A stretch of DNA of 35,199 nt, taken from Fidelibacterota bacterium. GTDB lineage: Bacteria; Fidelibacterota; Marinisomatia; Marinisomatales; JACNKV01. The first letter of the stretch is position 1, and each line of letters starts with the position of its first letter. The notes below the pieces were generated by a model. The model worked only from the letters and a program-made list of their open reading frames with translations. It was not told the DNA's origin and searched no databases. The position numbers and the translations under genes were made by a program. Where the stretch lies: the NCBI GenBank assembly GCA_014381855.1, contig JACNKV010000090.1, positions 1 to 35,199 on the forward strand, in the 5' to 3' direction. Positions 17,807-29,100 of the stretch are shown one piece after another.

Positions 17807-18684
17807 CAAGGCAATTGCGCAGATACATCGAGCATATACGGACTTCCCATTCCTTGAGAACCCATACGATATCCATATCCAATACTATAAATTCCGACAT
17901 GGATATTCACCCCGCCTGAGACGGTAGTCACTTCTCGGGAGAGCTGAGTCCCAAGCTGAAGAGAAATAGATTTATATCGTAATTCATTACCGATTCGAGT
18001 TATCAACCCGGATACATTTTGTGAATATTCCATTGTAGCCGTTACATTGTTTGACCATTTTTCGCCGGTAAACAGCGCATCTGCTCCTGCTAGTATTCTC
18101 AACGGCAAATTTGGAGTTTCCCTATTTAACACGGACATTGTTCCAAAATTTAAAACGGAAACACCAAATGATAACTTTTCCCATGGATGGTACAAAACAC
18201 CTGCATCCATCGCCCATCCTTTGGAGTGGTCCGTATGCATTTGCATTTGAAGATGCCGCAGTGTAATGCCATACTTCAACCCTCTTACCTTTTTTGAGTA
18301 AGATAAATCAAAGGCCGCGCCATACGTTCCAAACATTGCTAGGGGTTCATCTGTAGGCGTAGACGTTCGTAATTCTATGGTATTCAACCCGGCATACCGA
18401 ACCAGCACTCCAAGATTTCCGCCAAAACTACGGGTGTAATATCCAACCGTTGTTTGTGTTACGTCTGAAAACCACTGCCCATACGCTGCATGAAGAACAG
18501 GGCGTTTTTCAGCTACACTCAGCTCGGCCGGATTGGACACATGCGAACCGGAGATCGAATGAGCACCCATAGCTAATTCCCGAGCATGAATAGGCAGAGA
18601 TAGAAACTGGGTTCCGATTCCAAATCCCGGTTCAATTAAGAGCGTGAGAAATAAAAATAGAATTAATTTATAACGGATATTCAT
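17806..18684 (-). CDS. PorV/PorQ-family outer-membrane barrel protein 1
   Basis: A 292-residue exported protein with an N-terminal signal segment (KLILFLFLTLLIEPGFG). The motif ARELAMGAHSISGSHVSNPA matches the PorV/PorQ family pattern (AR-x-LAMGGA...NPA), followed by alternating beta-strands of a FadL-like barrel. In Bacteroidetes PorV binds the SprA translocon and shuttles type IX substrates to the attachment complex; PorQ works with PorU/PorZ. Which one this is cannot be decided here. It lies 18 bases after the second family member and in the same run as sprA. The C-terminus ends in YMLDVSAQLP, a barrel-like last strand. Confidence 0.85.
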   Translation of the reverse strand: MNIRYKLILFLFLTLLIEPGFGIGTQFLSLPIHARELAMGAHSISGSHVSNPAELSVAEKRPVLHAAYGQWFSDVTQTTVGYYTRSFGGNLGVLVRYAGLNTIELRTSTPTDEPLAMFGTYGAAFDLSYSKKVRGLKYGITLRHLQMQMHTDHSKGWAMDAGVLYHPWEKLSFGVSVLNFGTMSVLNRETPNLPLRILAGADALFTGEKWSNNVTATMEYSQNVSGLITRIGNELRYKSISLQLGTQLSREVTTVSGGVNIHVGIYSIGYGYRMGSQGMGSPYMLDVSAQLP

Positions 18685-18702
18685 TGGCCTGATATTTTAA
18701 TG

Positions 18703-19644
18703 TCAAATATTAAACGCATACGTAAATATATGCTCAACGCCCGCCACCGAGCCAAATCTAAATGCATAATCTAAAAAGGCTTCTCTTTTTTTGAACACAC
18801 GATATTTCATTCCGGCACCCAATGAAATGCGTGAGTTACCGATTCCGGCTCTTAAAAAATAATCCTCATTCATTGTGTATTCTGTTCCTATGCGTATATC
18901 CAAACCAAGCAAGGATTCGTGGTTAGTAATAACACTTCCATCTCCAACGATATCAACATCCCATTTTCGAAAACGAATTCCCGCCCGGTAAATTGTTGGA
19001 AATATTTCCTTGTAGATCATTCCTCTGTCAAAAATTTCTCCCGTATTCCATTGGTACCCGGAATTCAAATCTTGTACCATTAGTCCTGCAGCAAAGTTTT
19101 CGTTGGGTTTGATGAGCATTCCCACATCGAATCCGATTCCTTTTCCTGCAACCTCATTGTTGTTCATGGGTAATTGCTGATTTAAGATTTTTATACTAAT
19201 TCCCACACCAAACCAGCCTTGGATTCTCTGCGCAAAACTAATGTACACGGCATCCTCACCGGAGGATAAATATTCCGTGTGTACAGCCGAAGATGTTCTT
19301 CCGTCTATATCGTTGACGCCCGCACTAACCCACGCCAGACTAATTCCTGCGGTCGGAGGAAGTTTAGCAGAAAAAGCAGATGCAATTAATCTACGATCTA
19401 ACGGCAGTTGCTGATGCGAAAAAGATGCGTGCCGAAACTCTAAAAAGGAGACCCCTGCCGGATTGTTAAACGCTGTAAATCCTCGGTCAATCTCCGCTGT
19501 AAATCCACCGCCCATAGCTACAGATCTCGCGGTGGTTCCCATTCGTAAAAAGCTACCTGCATATCCTGCATAATCGCGACCCGTTAATGTACTAATGGTT
19601 AAAATGAGTAAAATTAAAATTCGTTGTATGGATTTATTCTTCAT
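18703..19644 (-). CDS. PorV/PorQ-family outer-membrane barrel protein 2
   Basis: A 313-residue exported protein with signal segment RILILLILTISTLTG. It has the family hallmark GSFLRMGTTARSVAMGGGFT and FNNPAGVSFL, then barrel strands to the C-terminal FTYAFNI. It is closer to textbook PorV than its neighbour, since the MG-x-x-AR-x-x-AMGG stretch is intact. Two such genes in tandem just after a predicted substrate suggest a shuttle pair for SprA, or one barrel serving another role. It starts eight bases after the propeller gene stop, so tight co-transcription is expected. The exact role is inferred from family and context. Confidence 0.88.
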   Translation of the reverse strand: MKNKSIQRILILLILTISTLTGRDYAGYAGSFLRMGTTARSVAMGGGFTAEIDRGFTAFNNPAGVSFLEFRHASFSHQQLPLDRRLIASAFSAKLPPTAGISLAWVSAGVNDIDGRTSSAVHTEYLSSGEDAVYISFAQRIQGWFGVGISIKILNQQLPMNNNEVAGKGIGFDVGMLIKPNENFAAGLMVQDLNSGYQWNTGEIFDRGMIYKEIFPTIYRAGIRFRKWDVDIVGDGSVITNHESLLGLDIRIGTEYTMNEDYFLRAGIGNSRISLGAGMKYRVFKKREAFLDYAFRFGSVAGVEHIFTYAFNI

Positions 19645-19652
19645 TGATTATC

Positions 19653-21284
19653 TCACTTAACAATAATCAGTTTTAACCAATGATCGCTCGGAGATTGGTT
19701 CGCCGATTCTGAATAATTTAGATTGACAAAATAGACACCATTGTCAACCTGCCGTCCGTTCATATCCCGCCCGTTCCACTTTAATGCACCGGCATTTGCA
19801 TGTCTGCGATCAAAACTCAGACGGTAGACGCGTTCCATAGCAAAATTATATACAGCCATCTCAATAACGTATGAAGCCACATCTCCGGTATGGAACCGTA
19901 CATATCCATCTTCCCCCATCACATGATGAATGTTTGGTGAAAATGGATTTGGATACGCATATACACCGAGATAATCTGTTCGATAGATTGTCCAATTCCC
20001 GGCATTTAAATCGCTGGATCTTCCCAACCCATCTAATGTCCCCATCCATAAAACAGGACGCCCATAATAATCTCGAGTATCTATATTCACGGCAAAAACA
20101 CTCTGACTGAGAATTTCATCCGTGGCTAGATATGTCGTGTCGATTGCCGGCGGATATTTCGCCCAGGTCTTCCCAACATCCGGAGAAATCCACAGACCAC
20201 TTTCTGCGCCCGCAAACACGTATGAACCGCTCGTATGCACATTATAGACTCGTTCACCCTGCAGTTCAGGGACAATACTCCATACGTTGTCATCTACCGA
20301 GTAACTAAGCCCACGTTCTTCACCCGGGTCTTCTGCGTTCAATGTTGCCGCCCAAATCGTGCGCTCTCCCTGCCAGTTCTGATAGGCAACACTCACCACA
20401 AAATTTCCGCTCAATCCGTCTTCAGGGAAAGAATAATGTTCCCAATCTACGCATCCTCCTGATCCAAGAATCCCCCGATTAATTCCGTTAGCGGTTCCTA
20501 CCCAGATGGTATCTCCATATCCAACAACGGAAAATGCTTTATGGTTATGGTTTCCGCTATCTCTTGGGTCACGCGGATTCAAGTAAAAATTATTCAATAT
20601 TTCATTTCCGGCTCCATCATCCGTATAGGCAGAATCCGCACATGTGATTAAAAAGCGCTGAGAATCTTTAGGTAGCGGTACTCTGTCCCATTCACTTCCG
20701 CTAGATAAATCAAGTCTACGCAATCCGCCTGCCCATGAGGTCGTCCAAATGTAGTCATCGGTAAACGTTGCATCGTATGTAACATTTGCATGATCTGTGG
20801 TTACCGGCAACGCCCGAAATATCCTCCCTGCGTACGGGACTAAACTGTCTCCGACTTCATCGACCGGCTGAGGGTAATACGACCAAACCACATGTTCATC
20901 TAACGCGGCATCCGTCATATAAAACCCTGCACCAACGGGAGTATCTCCGTCATCGGTAGCCCCCGCACAAAAAAGTTTTTCTCCGAAGACAGCAATGGCT
21001 GCAATTCCGTCATTTAGAACCACTTCACTTCCACCAACAAGCGTCAATGTATCCATGGCAATCACGGATACTGAATCCCGCAAAACCGATAGCCCCTGTC
21101 CTGTGCCAAGCCAGACGGTGGAATCTCCCTGAAGGCGAATCTCCGTAATCACATTGCTTTTGAGTTCATTTTGGACGGAAAGTGTATCATCCATTGTTTT
21201 ATGCAAAAGAAATGAACCGGGGTATGAGTTGTTTGCCCATAACATTCCCGATAAAAAAGAAATAATTATAATTCGTAATATCAT
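19653..21284 (-). CDS. Exported beta-propeller protein with FlgD-like C-terminal domain
   Basis: A 543-residue protein with a signal peptide (LRIIIISFLSGMLWA). The middle (about 35-435) holds repeats of the kind TVWLGTGQGLSVLRD, DTIWVGTANGINRG and VLWMGTLDGLGRS, typical of two-component-regulator/BNR-type propellers. The tail (440-543) starts VYAYPNPFSPN, has LKWNGRDMNGRQVDNGVYFV and ends KLIIVK. This is the FlgD-Ig-like fold that serves as a C-terminal type IX sorting-type domain in FCB bacteria. It is therefore a probable SprA/PorV client or a structural part of the machine. Its ATG overlaps the stop of the upstream lipoprotein gene by four bases. Its ligand is unknown. Confidence 0.88.
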   Translation of the reverse strand: MILRIIIISFLSGMLWANNSYPGSFLLHKTMDDTLSVQNELKSNVITEIRLQGDSTVWLGTGQGLSVLRDSVSVIAMDTLTLVGGSEVVLNDGIAAIAVFGEKLFCAGATDDGDTPVGAGFYMTDAALDEHVVWSYYPQPVDEVGDSLVPYAGRIFRALPVTTDHANVTYDATFTDDYIWTTSWAGGLRRLDLSSGSEWDRVPLPKDSQRFLITCADSAYTDDGAGNEILNNFYLNPRDPRDSGNHNHKAFSVVGYGDTIWVGTANGINRGILGSGGCVDWEHYSFPEDGLSGNFVVSVAYQNWQGERTIWAATLNAEDPGEERGLSYSVDDNVWSIVPELQGERVYNVHTSGSYVFAGAESGLWISPDVGKTWAKYPPAIDTTYLATDEILSQSVFAVNIDTRDYYGRPVLWMGTLDGLGRSSDLNAGNWTIYRTDYLGVYAYPNPFSPNIHHVMGEDGYVRFHTGDVASYVIEMAVYNFAMERVYRLSFDRRHANAGALKWNGRDMNGRQVDNGVYFVNLNYSESANQSPSDHWLKLIIVK

Positions 21285-22147
21285 TGGACAACTACTTCCT
21301 GAATAATTTCGTTACCATACTCATTAGATTTATCCTGAACAATAAACGTCCACCTGAATACACCAGTCTTAGTTTGTAAGTTTGGATCTGTATTTCCAAC
21401 CCCAAATATGGGGACATTAAAACTATAAATCCCGTCACCATCAATCACATCGCCACTTGTTATATTTGAATTGGGATACAATTCAATTTCCCCTCCATCA
21501 TCATATAGCCAAATAGCCTCTCCATTATTCAGCATAGTGTCCGGGCCAACATGAAAAGACGTAAAACCTACAAGTTTAATATCGTTTAATCCATTTGCAT
21601 CATTGACGGTAGCTGTTACAAGGTGTAATTCCATTGTTGCTCCAGAAGGTCGTAAAATGGTGTCAGGAGCAGATACTTCAATTAATTCAGGACGAATATT
21701 CCCCAATTGAAACGAATCAGAACCCACAACTATATTACCGCCATAAATTGCGTTGATATCTAAATACACCATCCCGGTTGCAGATGACGGGATTGTCTGA
21801 CTTAATACCGTATCACTATTCGCAATTTTTCTGGAGTAATGTTCGTCCCCGGGCAAAACGTCACCCTCTTCTCCATCGTCATTTAGTGCAATGATATCAG
21901 GGATACTGTCATTATGAATTCCATACCATAAAACATTGATTTGCTCAAAAGCCCCTCCTTGAAATTCAGAAGTTATATGAACATCGAAATACAGTTGGTT
22001 GGTCGATTGTAAAAAATCGAAATGGACAGAGTTGAGCCATTCGTCTTCCGGTGGTGTGTCCGTAGGTGGACAACCGAAAAATACCAGCACAAACACAAGT
22101 AATATCGCGCTACGCATACGTGGAAAATAGGAAAAGTGGTTTTGCAT
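21281..22147 (-). CDS. Exported lipoprotein with acidic Ig-like repeats
   Basis: No specific family is recognised. From the chosen ATG (22147, 13 bases after the upstream stop) the 288-residue protein has a hydrophobic segment and a lipobox-like VFFGC with Cys26, then a Pro/Asp-rich linker. Two segments share a pattern: LNDDGEEGDVLPGDEHYS and LYDDGGEIELYP followed by GDVIDGDGIYSFNV. Such DDG...GD...GDG-Y-S stretches occur in beta-sandwich surface proteins and may bind calcium. A longer frame from 22204 overlaps the cyclase gene and adds a basic stretch, so it is less likely. It is translationally coupled to the propeller gene, suggesting that the two products work together. Confidence 0.8.
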   Translation of the reverse strand: MQNHFSYFPRMRSAILLVFVLVFFGCPPTDTPPEDEWLNSVHFDFLQSTNQLYFDVHITSEFQGGAFEQINVLWYGIHNDSIPDIIALNDDGEEGDVLPGDEHYSRKIANSDTVLSQTIPSSATGMVYLDINAIYGGNIVVGSDSFQLGNIRPELIEVSAPDTILRPSGATMELHLVTATVNDANGLNDIKLVGFTSFHVGPDTMLNNGEAIWLYDDGGEIELYPNSNITSGDVIDGDGIYSFNVPIFGVGNTDPNLQTKTGVFRWTFIVQDKSNEYGNEIIQEVVVQ

Positions 22148-22160
22148 TACAATCTTTCGT

Positions 22161-23087
22161 TTATTTTTTCTGTGTTGCATCATAAAGATAGTGAATAATG
22201 ACATCCCCGACTTGCGCTAAACTCGAAGCAGAACAATGGATTGGTGTATCCTGATGTGTATGCCAATAGTTTGTGAATCGGTTCGGATATCGGAAATCAA
22301 TTATATCTACAGCCGGGATACCCGCCTTTTCCCAAAGTGGTACATGGTCATCATAGATTGTCGGACCCAGCCACTGCTTAAATGCCGGTAATTTCAATTC
22401 CTCAGCAATTTTCCAAAGTTTTCGTACCAGCTGCGGGTTCTGTTTTAGTGAATTCCGCTCAATCGGAATATTGAGTTCCGTGTCACCTACCATGTCTAAG
22501 ATAATTGCTGATTCCGGCTTTGATATTGGCAAATGTTCTGCAAAATATTTTGATCCTTGTGCGTAACTTTCGGGGTCTCCTTCTCTCCCAAGATCTTCAC
22601 CGTCAAACAGGACAATCGTTACCCCAATCGGCGGTGGATGGCGGTAAAATATCTCTGCACATTCCATCAAAATCGCGACACCGCTCGCTCCGTCATTTGC
22701 CCCAAGGATAGGTTCATCCCGGCGGGCAATATCGGGGTCTCTGTCTGCCCACGGACGAGTATCCCAATGAGCTCCTAGAAGGATTTGCCGTTCGGCGTTC
22801 GGTTGGAATCGTGCAATAATATTCGACAACGAATATGTCTCGCCGGTTCGGGTTTCGGTGAGTGTGAACGATTGGGTAAATATAGTGTCTGCCACCGCGC
22901 CAAGTTTTTGCAGATAATATTCCTTGCAGATAGCGTATCCCTCTGAGCCGGGATTTCTTGGGCCAAATGCGCATTGTTGTTCTAAAAATTGAAATGCCAT
23001 ATCTCCTGAAAATGTCGGGACAGATGATTTGCATCCTGCAAGCATACCGAGAAAAACCAATAATATGTATTTTTGAATTTGCCTCAT
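22161..23087 (-). CDS. M28-family glutaminyl-cyclase-like lipoprotein
   Basis: Probably converts N-terminal Gln of exported proteins to pyroglutamate; an M28 aminopeptidase role is the alternative. The 308-residue protein has a lipobox LAGC (Cys19). Zinc-site residues are visible: His107 in GAHWDT, Asp132 in GANDGASG, Glu164 in FDGEDLG, Asp198 in LDMVGD and His276 in YWHTHQD. The pair YDDHVPLWEKAGIPAVDI and WHT-x-x-D is the layout of bacterial and animal glutaminyl cyclases more than of aminopeptidases. It lies directly downstream of sprA. In Bacteroidetes such cyclases act on signal-peptidase-I products that begin with Gln. Confidence 0.85.
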   Translation of the reverse strand: MRQIQKYILLVFLGMLAGCKSSVPTFSGDMAFQFLEQQCAFGPRNPGSEGYAICKEYYLQKLGAVADTIFTQSFTLTETRTGETYSLSNIIARFQPNAERQILLGAHWDTRPWADRDPDIARRDEPILGANDGASGVAILMECAEIFYRHPPPIGVTIVLFDGEDLGREGDPESYAQGSKYFAEHLPISKPESAIILDMVGDTELNIPIERNSLKQNPQLVRKLWKIAEELKLPAFKQWLGPTIYDDHVPLWEKAGIPAVDIIDFRYPNRFTNYWHTHQDTPIHCSASSLAQVGDVIIHYLYDATQKK

Positions 23088-23178
23088 TAATTACTTATCT
23101 TGTTCCAATATTTTCCCCCGTAAAGCACACGGGATTTCCTCTTCATTCCAACATTTTTCCTTTTCCATGTTCCACGTT

Positions 23179-26100
23179 CTACCCACTGATGGCAATATTG
23201 ACATCAAATCCAAAATCCCTGTCAATTTTACGTCCCATCGTTTTTGAATCACTTTCTCTGTACTCATATCGGATGCCGCCACTCACTTTACTTGTAAATG
23301 AGTAAGAAATTCTTGCTCCTATTTTCCACCCGGAATTGAACGCCTGTTCAGAAAGTGTGATTTTATCCCCTGAGGCCATTGTTTTGCTTTCATTCATATC
23401 AAAATTTAGTGTAAAACCCATAGAATTATCAATTTCCAAATTCTCCAAAAAGGGCAACGGAATTGTAAACCCTCCCGACAAGTTATATCCTACACTTGCA
23501 TTAAGTGTTTTGTCGGTTTTTAATGTTAGACCCGACTGTAACTCATCTAACGTACGACTGTAATTTTGTCGAATTGTCAATGATATACCTTTGTTTAGCT
23601 TCATCGTTAACCCAACGAGCGGAGAAAAAATTGCATTAACAGAGGTCTGTGTTTGTGCATCTTTTTGTTGACTCACAAATGTATTGATATGGAAAAAATC
23701 AATATCCGTTATTTCAGCACCTTCAAATTTCCACGCCACGGATTGCTTACCGCTGAATGCATGTTCCAAAGAAACAGTCGTCGCGATGGATTTCAATAAA
23801 GGCAACTTTTCAAGTCCACCCATTCGCAAGCTCCACCCGAAGAAAGGAAACCCCTTTTCCAGTTGCTCTCCAAAGGCAAGATAATCTCTCGATATCGATC
23901 GGGAATCTATCCCTGTTCCTCCACGTGAGACACTGACATTTTGGGCATAATTCATGCTGATGGTGACGCGTTTTATAGGTTTCAATCCTGAACGAAGGGT
24001 CAAATCCTGTTTGTGATCCCAATTGCCGATATTCGTCCCCACGCTGGACGAGTGTTCTAATCCATGGTCTCCAAGCCATCCAAATTTATATCCGGTAGGG
24101 ACATCCCCAAGCACGCCATTTCCGCCTCGATTGAATGTTTCTTTATAGGTAAAACTTATCGGATCGATCTTTTTCGTTATGGAATGAAAAAATGTCAGCA
24201 CCGGAATATCCTTCTTCTCCGTAGTATTCTGTTCTTTTGGTTTGTCACCTTCACTGCCTCCCCGCCCTCTACGTCGCCCCCCTCTTGTTTGTTTTTTTGA
24301 GGATGGTGGCTTATAGATTATTTCAAAGATATTTGTGAAGTTTAATGACAGATTTGTTGAAAACGCTAATTGAGATCCAATCCTCGCCCCTTCCGCTTCT
24401 CTCCCACGTGCTTGACTCCATGAATAATTTGCGGAATAATTGAAATTTGGTTTAAACCATTCTAATAATGTTGGCGTGAACGACGTTGAAAAACTTTCTG
24501 ATGTACCGGTCACAATCCCGGGATCAAGGTCCCTGACCGCCATCCAAACATAGCCGCGAAAATCATCCATATCACTTTGTGCAGAATACCCATACTTTGT
24601 GGTGATACTTTCCATAATTTTATAATCTAAATTTAATTTTCGGTTCAGCCCAAGATTGTAATCATCAGGTGTCGTTCCGCCAATTCGGGCTTGCTTTTGT
24701 GTCAGTCTTTCGCTGAAATCAATACTTGCATTGAATCCGGTGGGCAAATAATATAAATGCATCTCACTAAACGTCGTTCCAATCAATGGAACTCTTTCCA
24801 TCCATTTAAACGGACGCAGATAATTATCCTTGCCAAAAGATAAACTGTAACTCAGCTTGCCGGAATATGATTCCTGATGGTTCTCTGAAAACGAGACATT
24901 AGATTGATCTGTTTGAGATGCACTGAAGCTTGTCTGTATCTGATCCAGTGTATATTTAATAAACGGATTCTCAGATTTTGTTGTTTTTTTCAGACTCGTA
25001 CTGATTGAAATAGATTGGTTTCTTGATAGAATAGAATCCGGTGGTGTATTTCCGGCAAGGATATCAGTGTCCGGATAGTATTTTGGGCGATTCTCTGTGT
25101 TCGAAAATGACGTTGTCAGCGGGATAGACAGCCCAAACCACTTCGGTAAAAGCTTATGAAGCTGAAGATTGGTACTCACACGAAAATCTTCACTGGTTTG
25201 GTTAGAACCCAAACGCTGCTGCAAAACATGAAAATCCGCATCTTTACGACTGTAACTGATCGTAGCATTTCCTATATCTGCCAAGTTAAACTTTGACACA
25301 ACCCGCATTGCCACTCCTCGGTCTTTCTTCACACCGCTCAATCGGAGTTCATCCAGCCATACCTCCCCGGAGGTTTGTCCATTCCCAACGTTGCGTATCC
25401 CAACATTGATAAACTGAAGACGGTTCATCGCGGGTTGCCCTTTTATCCGCACTCGTTTTCCGGTTCTTTGGCTGTCAGCATCTGTAAAAAAGTACCATTT
25501 AACCGTTGTAGAATCTATGAATTCATCCGTAGGATTAATTTTTGTCACGTTATCTTCTGACTGTAATTTTAACTTGGTCAGCCAGTTTAAATCCAATTCA
25601 ATTGAATTCCGCCCTTTGTCCTCATCCCAGCCATCGTAAACCGGCTGAATTATTTCATAAAAATCTTCCCCGCGACCAAACTGCATAAATAATTCAATAT
25701 CTGAATTATCTACCCAAATTTGTTCGCCTTGTCCATACACATACATTTTTAGTTTATCATACGTTAGAAAACTTTTTGCTCTGTCGCCCGAAAATGTCAT
25801 CTGAGTATTTCTGGCAGCTGCTTTTTGTCCGGGTTCAAGTCTATCAAACTTCAAGACAAGAGATTGTTCCTTTGCGCGGATTTCATTGATGCGATCATAC
25901 TCTCCTTTTACACCTTTTGGCGGAAAATAGATATCCGCATTATCCTCTGTATTGATGACTGTAATTGCAAACACACTGTCGTCTCTTACATACGCAACAG
26001 AACCGGAATCGGCGACACCCAGTTCTGTCCAGACATTCCCAACTATTTCCATTTTTGCAATGGATAAATGCGCATCACCATCCTCAACCCCAGACCAAAT

Positions 26101-29100
26101 AAGCCGCAAATTTCTTATTTCTGTCCAATCGTTTACCATTCCGCCGGCAACACTGGTATCTGCTAAAGAGAAATGACTTAACGGAACTCGATAAAGTCGC
26201 CAGCCGGTCGGGGCACCATCTTTGATTGTCTCACCTGCAAGATATTTTACAGCATCAGGATGGTCAGAGTCAAGGGAAAACCCTTTAGTAAAATAGTCAT
26301 TTACTTTATCAATGGAGCCGGAACGATCCAAATCTTCTGTATCAGGATATTTTCCACCTTCCTGAATTTTAGACCCCGTTCCATTTTTTTCTGTGCCATT
26401 GACGTAACGATAATCCGTACTTCCTTCGTTGTAAAACCAATTATCTCCGTTAGGATCTTCAGGGTCAATATCAGCGGTTGTATTGATGTCCACTGTCTCC
26501 CCCAACGTTAGATATTCTGAGTAAGATAACGAATCCAAACATCCGCCCCAGCCATTTTCATAAGCATCAAAACATCCATCCAGCCCCGTATCTTCATTAT
26601 CTTCTAAGAATCCATTCCCTAGTGCAAGCCCGGATTCCGGTTGGTCTTCGGTATTTAATCCTCCGTCTCCGTTGCTGTCTTCGCTGATTTTTCCAAGATT
26701 AATACTTAAAATTCCCTCTGTTCCTTTTAACCATATTTCAAAAAATTTACTGTTCGTTTGATCGTAATCTCCGGAATACAATGATGTTGTTAATCCTGAC
26801 CATACGTCTGAATTATCTATCCCCATTTCATCTTGGTGAGTTCGCTTTTTCTGATGCAGCACTAATATATCTGTCGTTTCGTTTTGTGCCCGAACAGATG
26901 TAGACTGGTTAGGCCAAATATCTTTTGTCCGAACCTGCGTATACGGATTGTACCAATACATTCGTGCTCTGTTTAACTGTGAAATAGGTTGTAACGTCAA
27001 GGGATTTAACGGTGCTGCTGCTGCTTTCCAATATCTCCTTTGTATCGGGGGAGAGGTTGTTCGCTTTGACCCCTCAAAATCATCAATGTACGCCACACCA
27101 TTCGGATCACCGGTCTCAGGGTTATTAATCGGGTTCGGGTTTGGCATCACTTGGGCAATTTCACCTTCGATGGATAAAGAGGACATTTTTTCTGTGCTAA
27201 TCATCGGCAATTTATTGAGGGCGCGGGTTACTTTTTCAAAATCCCATTCGTAGCGACCATTCAAATCCCAAATAAAATTCCGGGTCGGTTCATATCCCAC
27301 TTCGATTTTCTCGTTCATAATCGATTGATTAAAATACAATGCCGTTGCTCCAAGGAATGAATTCTTCCCCAAATCCATTTGGGCACGGCTTCCGAAGATA
27401 ACTTTTTTATCGAAGGACACAAGTTCGTGTTTATCGTAGTTCACCTCAACGCTGGCATTTGGATCCATTTCATTTAAAAATACAATCGTCCCTGAGAAAT
27501 TATCAATTTGATAATCTACCCCACGAACTTGTTTAACTTTGTCAATAAAAACCTCTTCACTGCCTTCTACAAGCATAAATCCAAGATTGATCGTTGAGCT
27601 GACATTGGTATAATCCACTTCGATGGTGAATCGACTGTCGGCATGAATATTGGTTGTGTTCGATGATTGATACATTGTCCCGGTGCCAAGATACTCCGCC
27701 AGTAATTCATTGGTCGTACCTCCGTCCAGTGAATCCACATACGTAAACGGATGCAGTGCCGGGAAATGCAGCTCTCCAAGCTGAAGACTGATAATGTTCC
27801 CGTTTTCGATGTCTATCAATTCATCGGGCTGGTTGATGCCATTTTCATTTTTAATATCCAATCCAAACTGGGTAATATAAGGTCCGTTTGTATTTCTATC
27901 CTGAATTGGAGATGTTTGATTGTACATGATGCGTACGGCAAAATCTTCGGGGTTAATGTTCGACGCTCCAAGATAATATACATTTTTAAACATCAAGTCC
28001 CATACCGGATGGCTTGGGGAATTGTTTTGTGGTTTTAACATTTTCAGCACTAATAAACTGTCTGATGCCGACACGCCATGCCCGACGTTTAACACCGTAT
28101 CACCCGATGTACGGTGCACCAAAGAATAATGACAAGCAAGGACATCATCCTGTCCTCTGGTTCTCATTCGGATATATCCTAAATCTTCAGAAACAATATA
28201 ATCATTATTTCGCTCAAGTTTTAAATAACTTCCCTGTTTACTATAATTAGGGTGCGGGTCGCTCCAATCTGTAGTATCAGGTGGCGGATCTCCGGCGTAT
28301 GCCGTTCCTTCATCTGCTCCGGGGTTATTTGACCTATCAAATTTATACAGCTCAAAATTCTTCACAACAAGTCCATCGTTATAAATTATATGAAGTCCCT
28401 CTGTATTCAGCGGGTAAAAGGGGGCTATTCCAAATGGAGATTCTACGAGAATTTCCAGTGAATCAGAAACCACACCATTTCGATACCAATCGTGGATGAA
28501 AAAATATTGGTCTTTAATATATTGATAATCTTCGATTTTCTGCGTTTCTGACTGCCCACCACCAGACCATTTTTGTTGTTCTTTTTTTGTCTGTTCAACG
28601 GATGCAATGGTCGTAATATCTATCGGACCAAGTTTTGAGATTGCTTTGATTCCAAACAACCCTTGATTGTTCCCAGAAAACGTTACATACTGTGTAGAAG
28701 GCAGAGAGAGAGAAATATTTCCGGCTTCCAGGCTCTGGAGGATTTCGTCTTCTTTCCCTTCATACTTGATTCGAATATTATTTTCCCAATCAAAATCACG
28801 TTCAGAATCCTGGTCCATGGATACCGTAATGCGATCTCCGATTTTCCCCTCAATACTCAGGTTTTGCTTCTGGTCAAATTCGATATGCGTATTTTGAGTC
28901 TCATTAATGCTGGAGCGCACCAATTCCTGATCTTGGAACACCATCTTCCCGGAGATGTTCACATTCCCACGAACACGCAAGGATGCTCTGCCCAGTCTAC
29001 CCAGATCAACACCAACCACCTCCAACGTACTCGCACCCCGTCTTGATTTTTCTTCTTTAGATGTTCCGGTACTAAATGTAACATTTTCAATAAATTTCAA

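Noticed and set aside
28663..29046. Plus-strand frames opposite sprA.
   Set aside because: Several exist by chance in a 6-kb gene; none has a coherent protein pattern.
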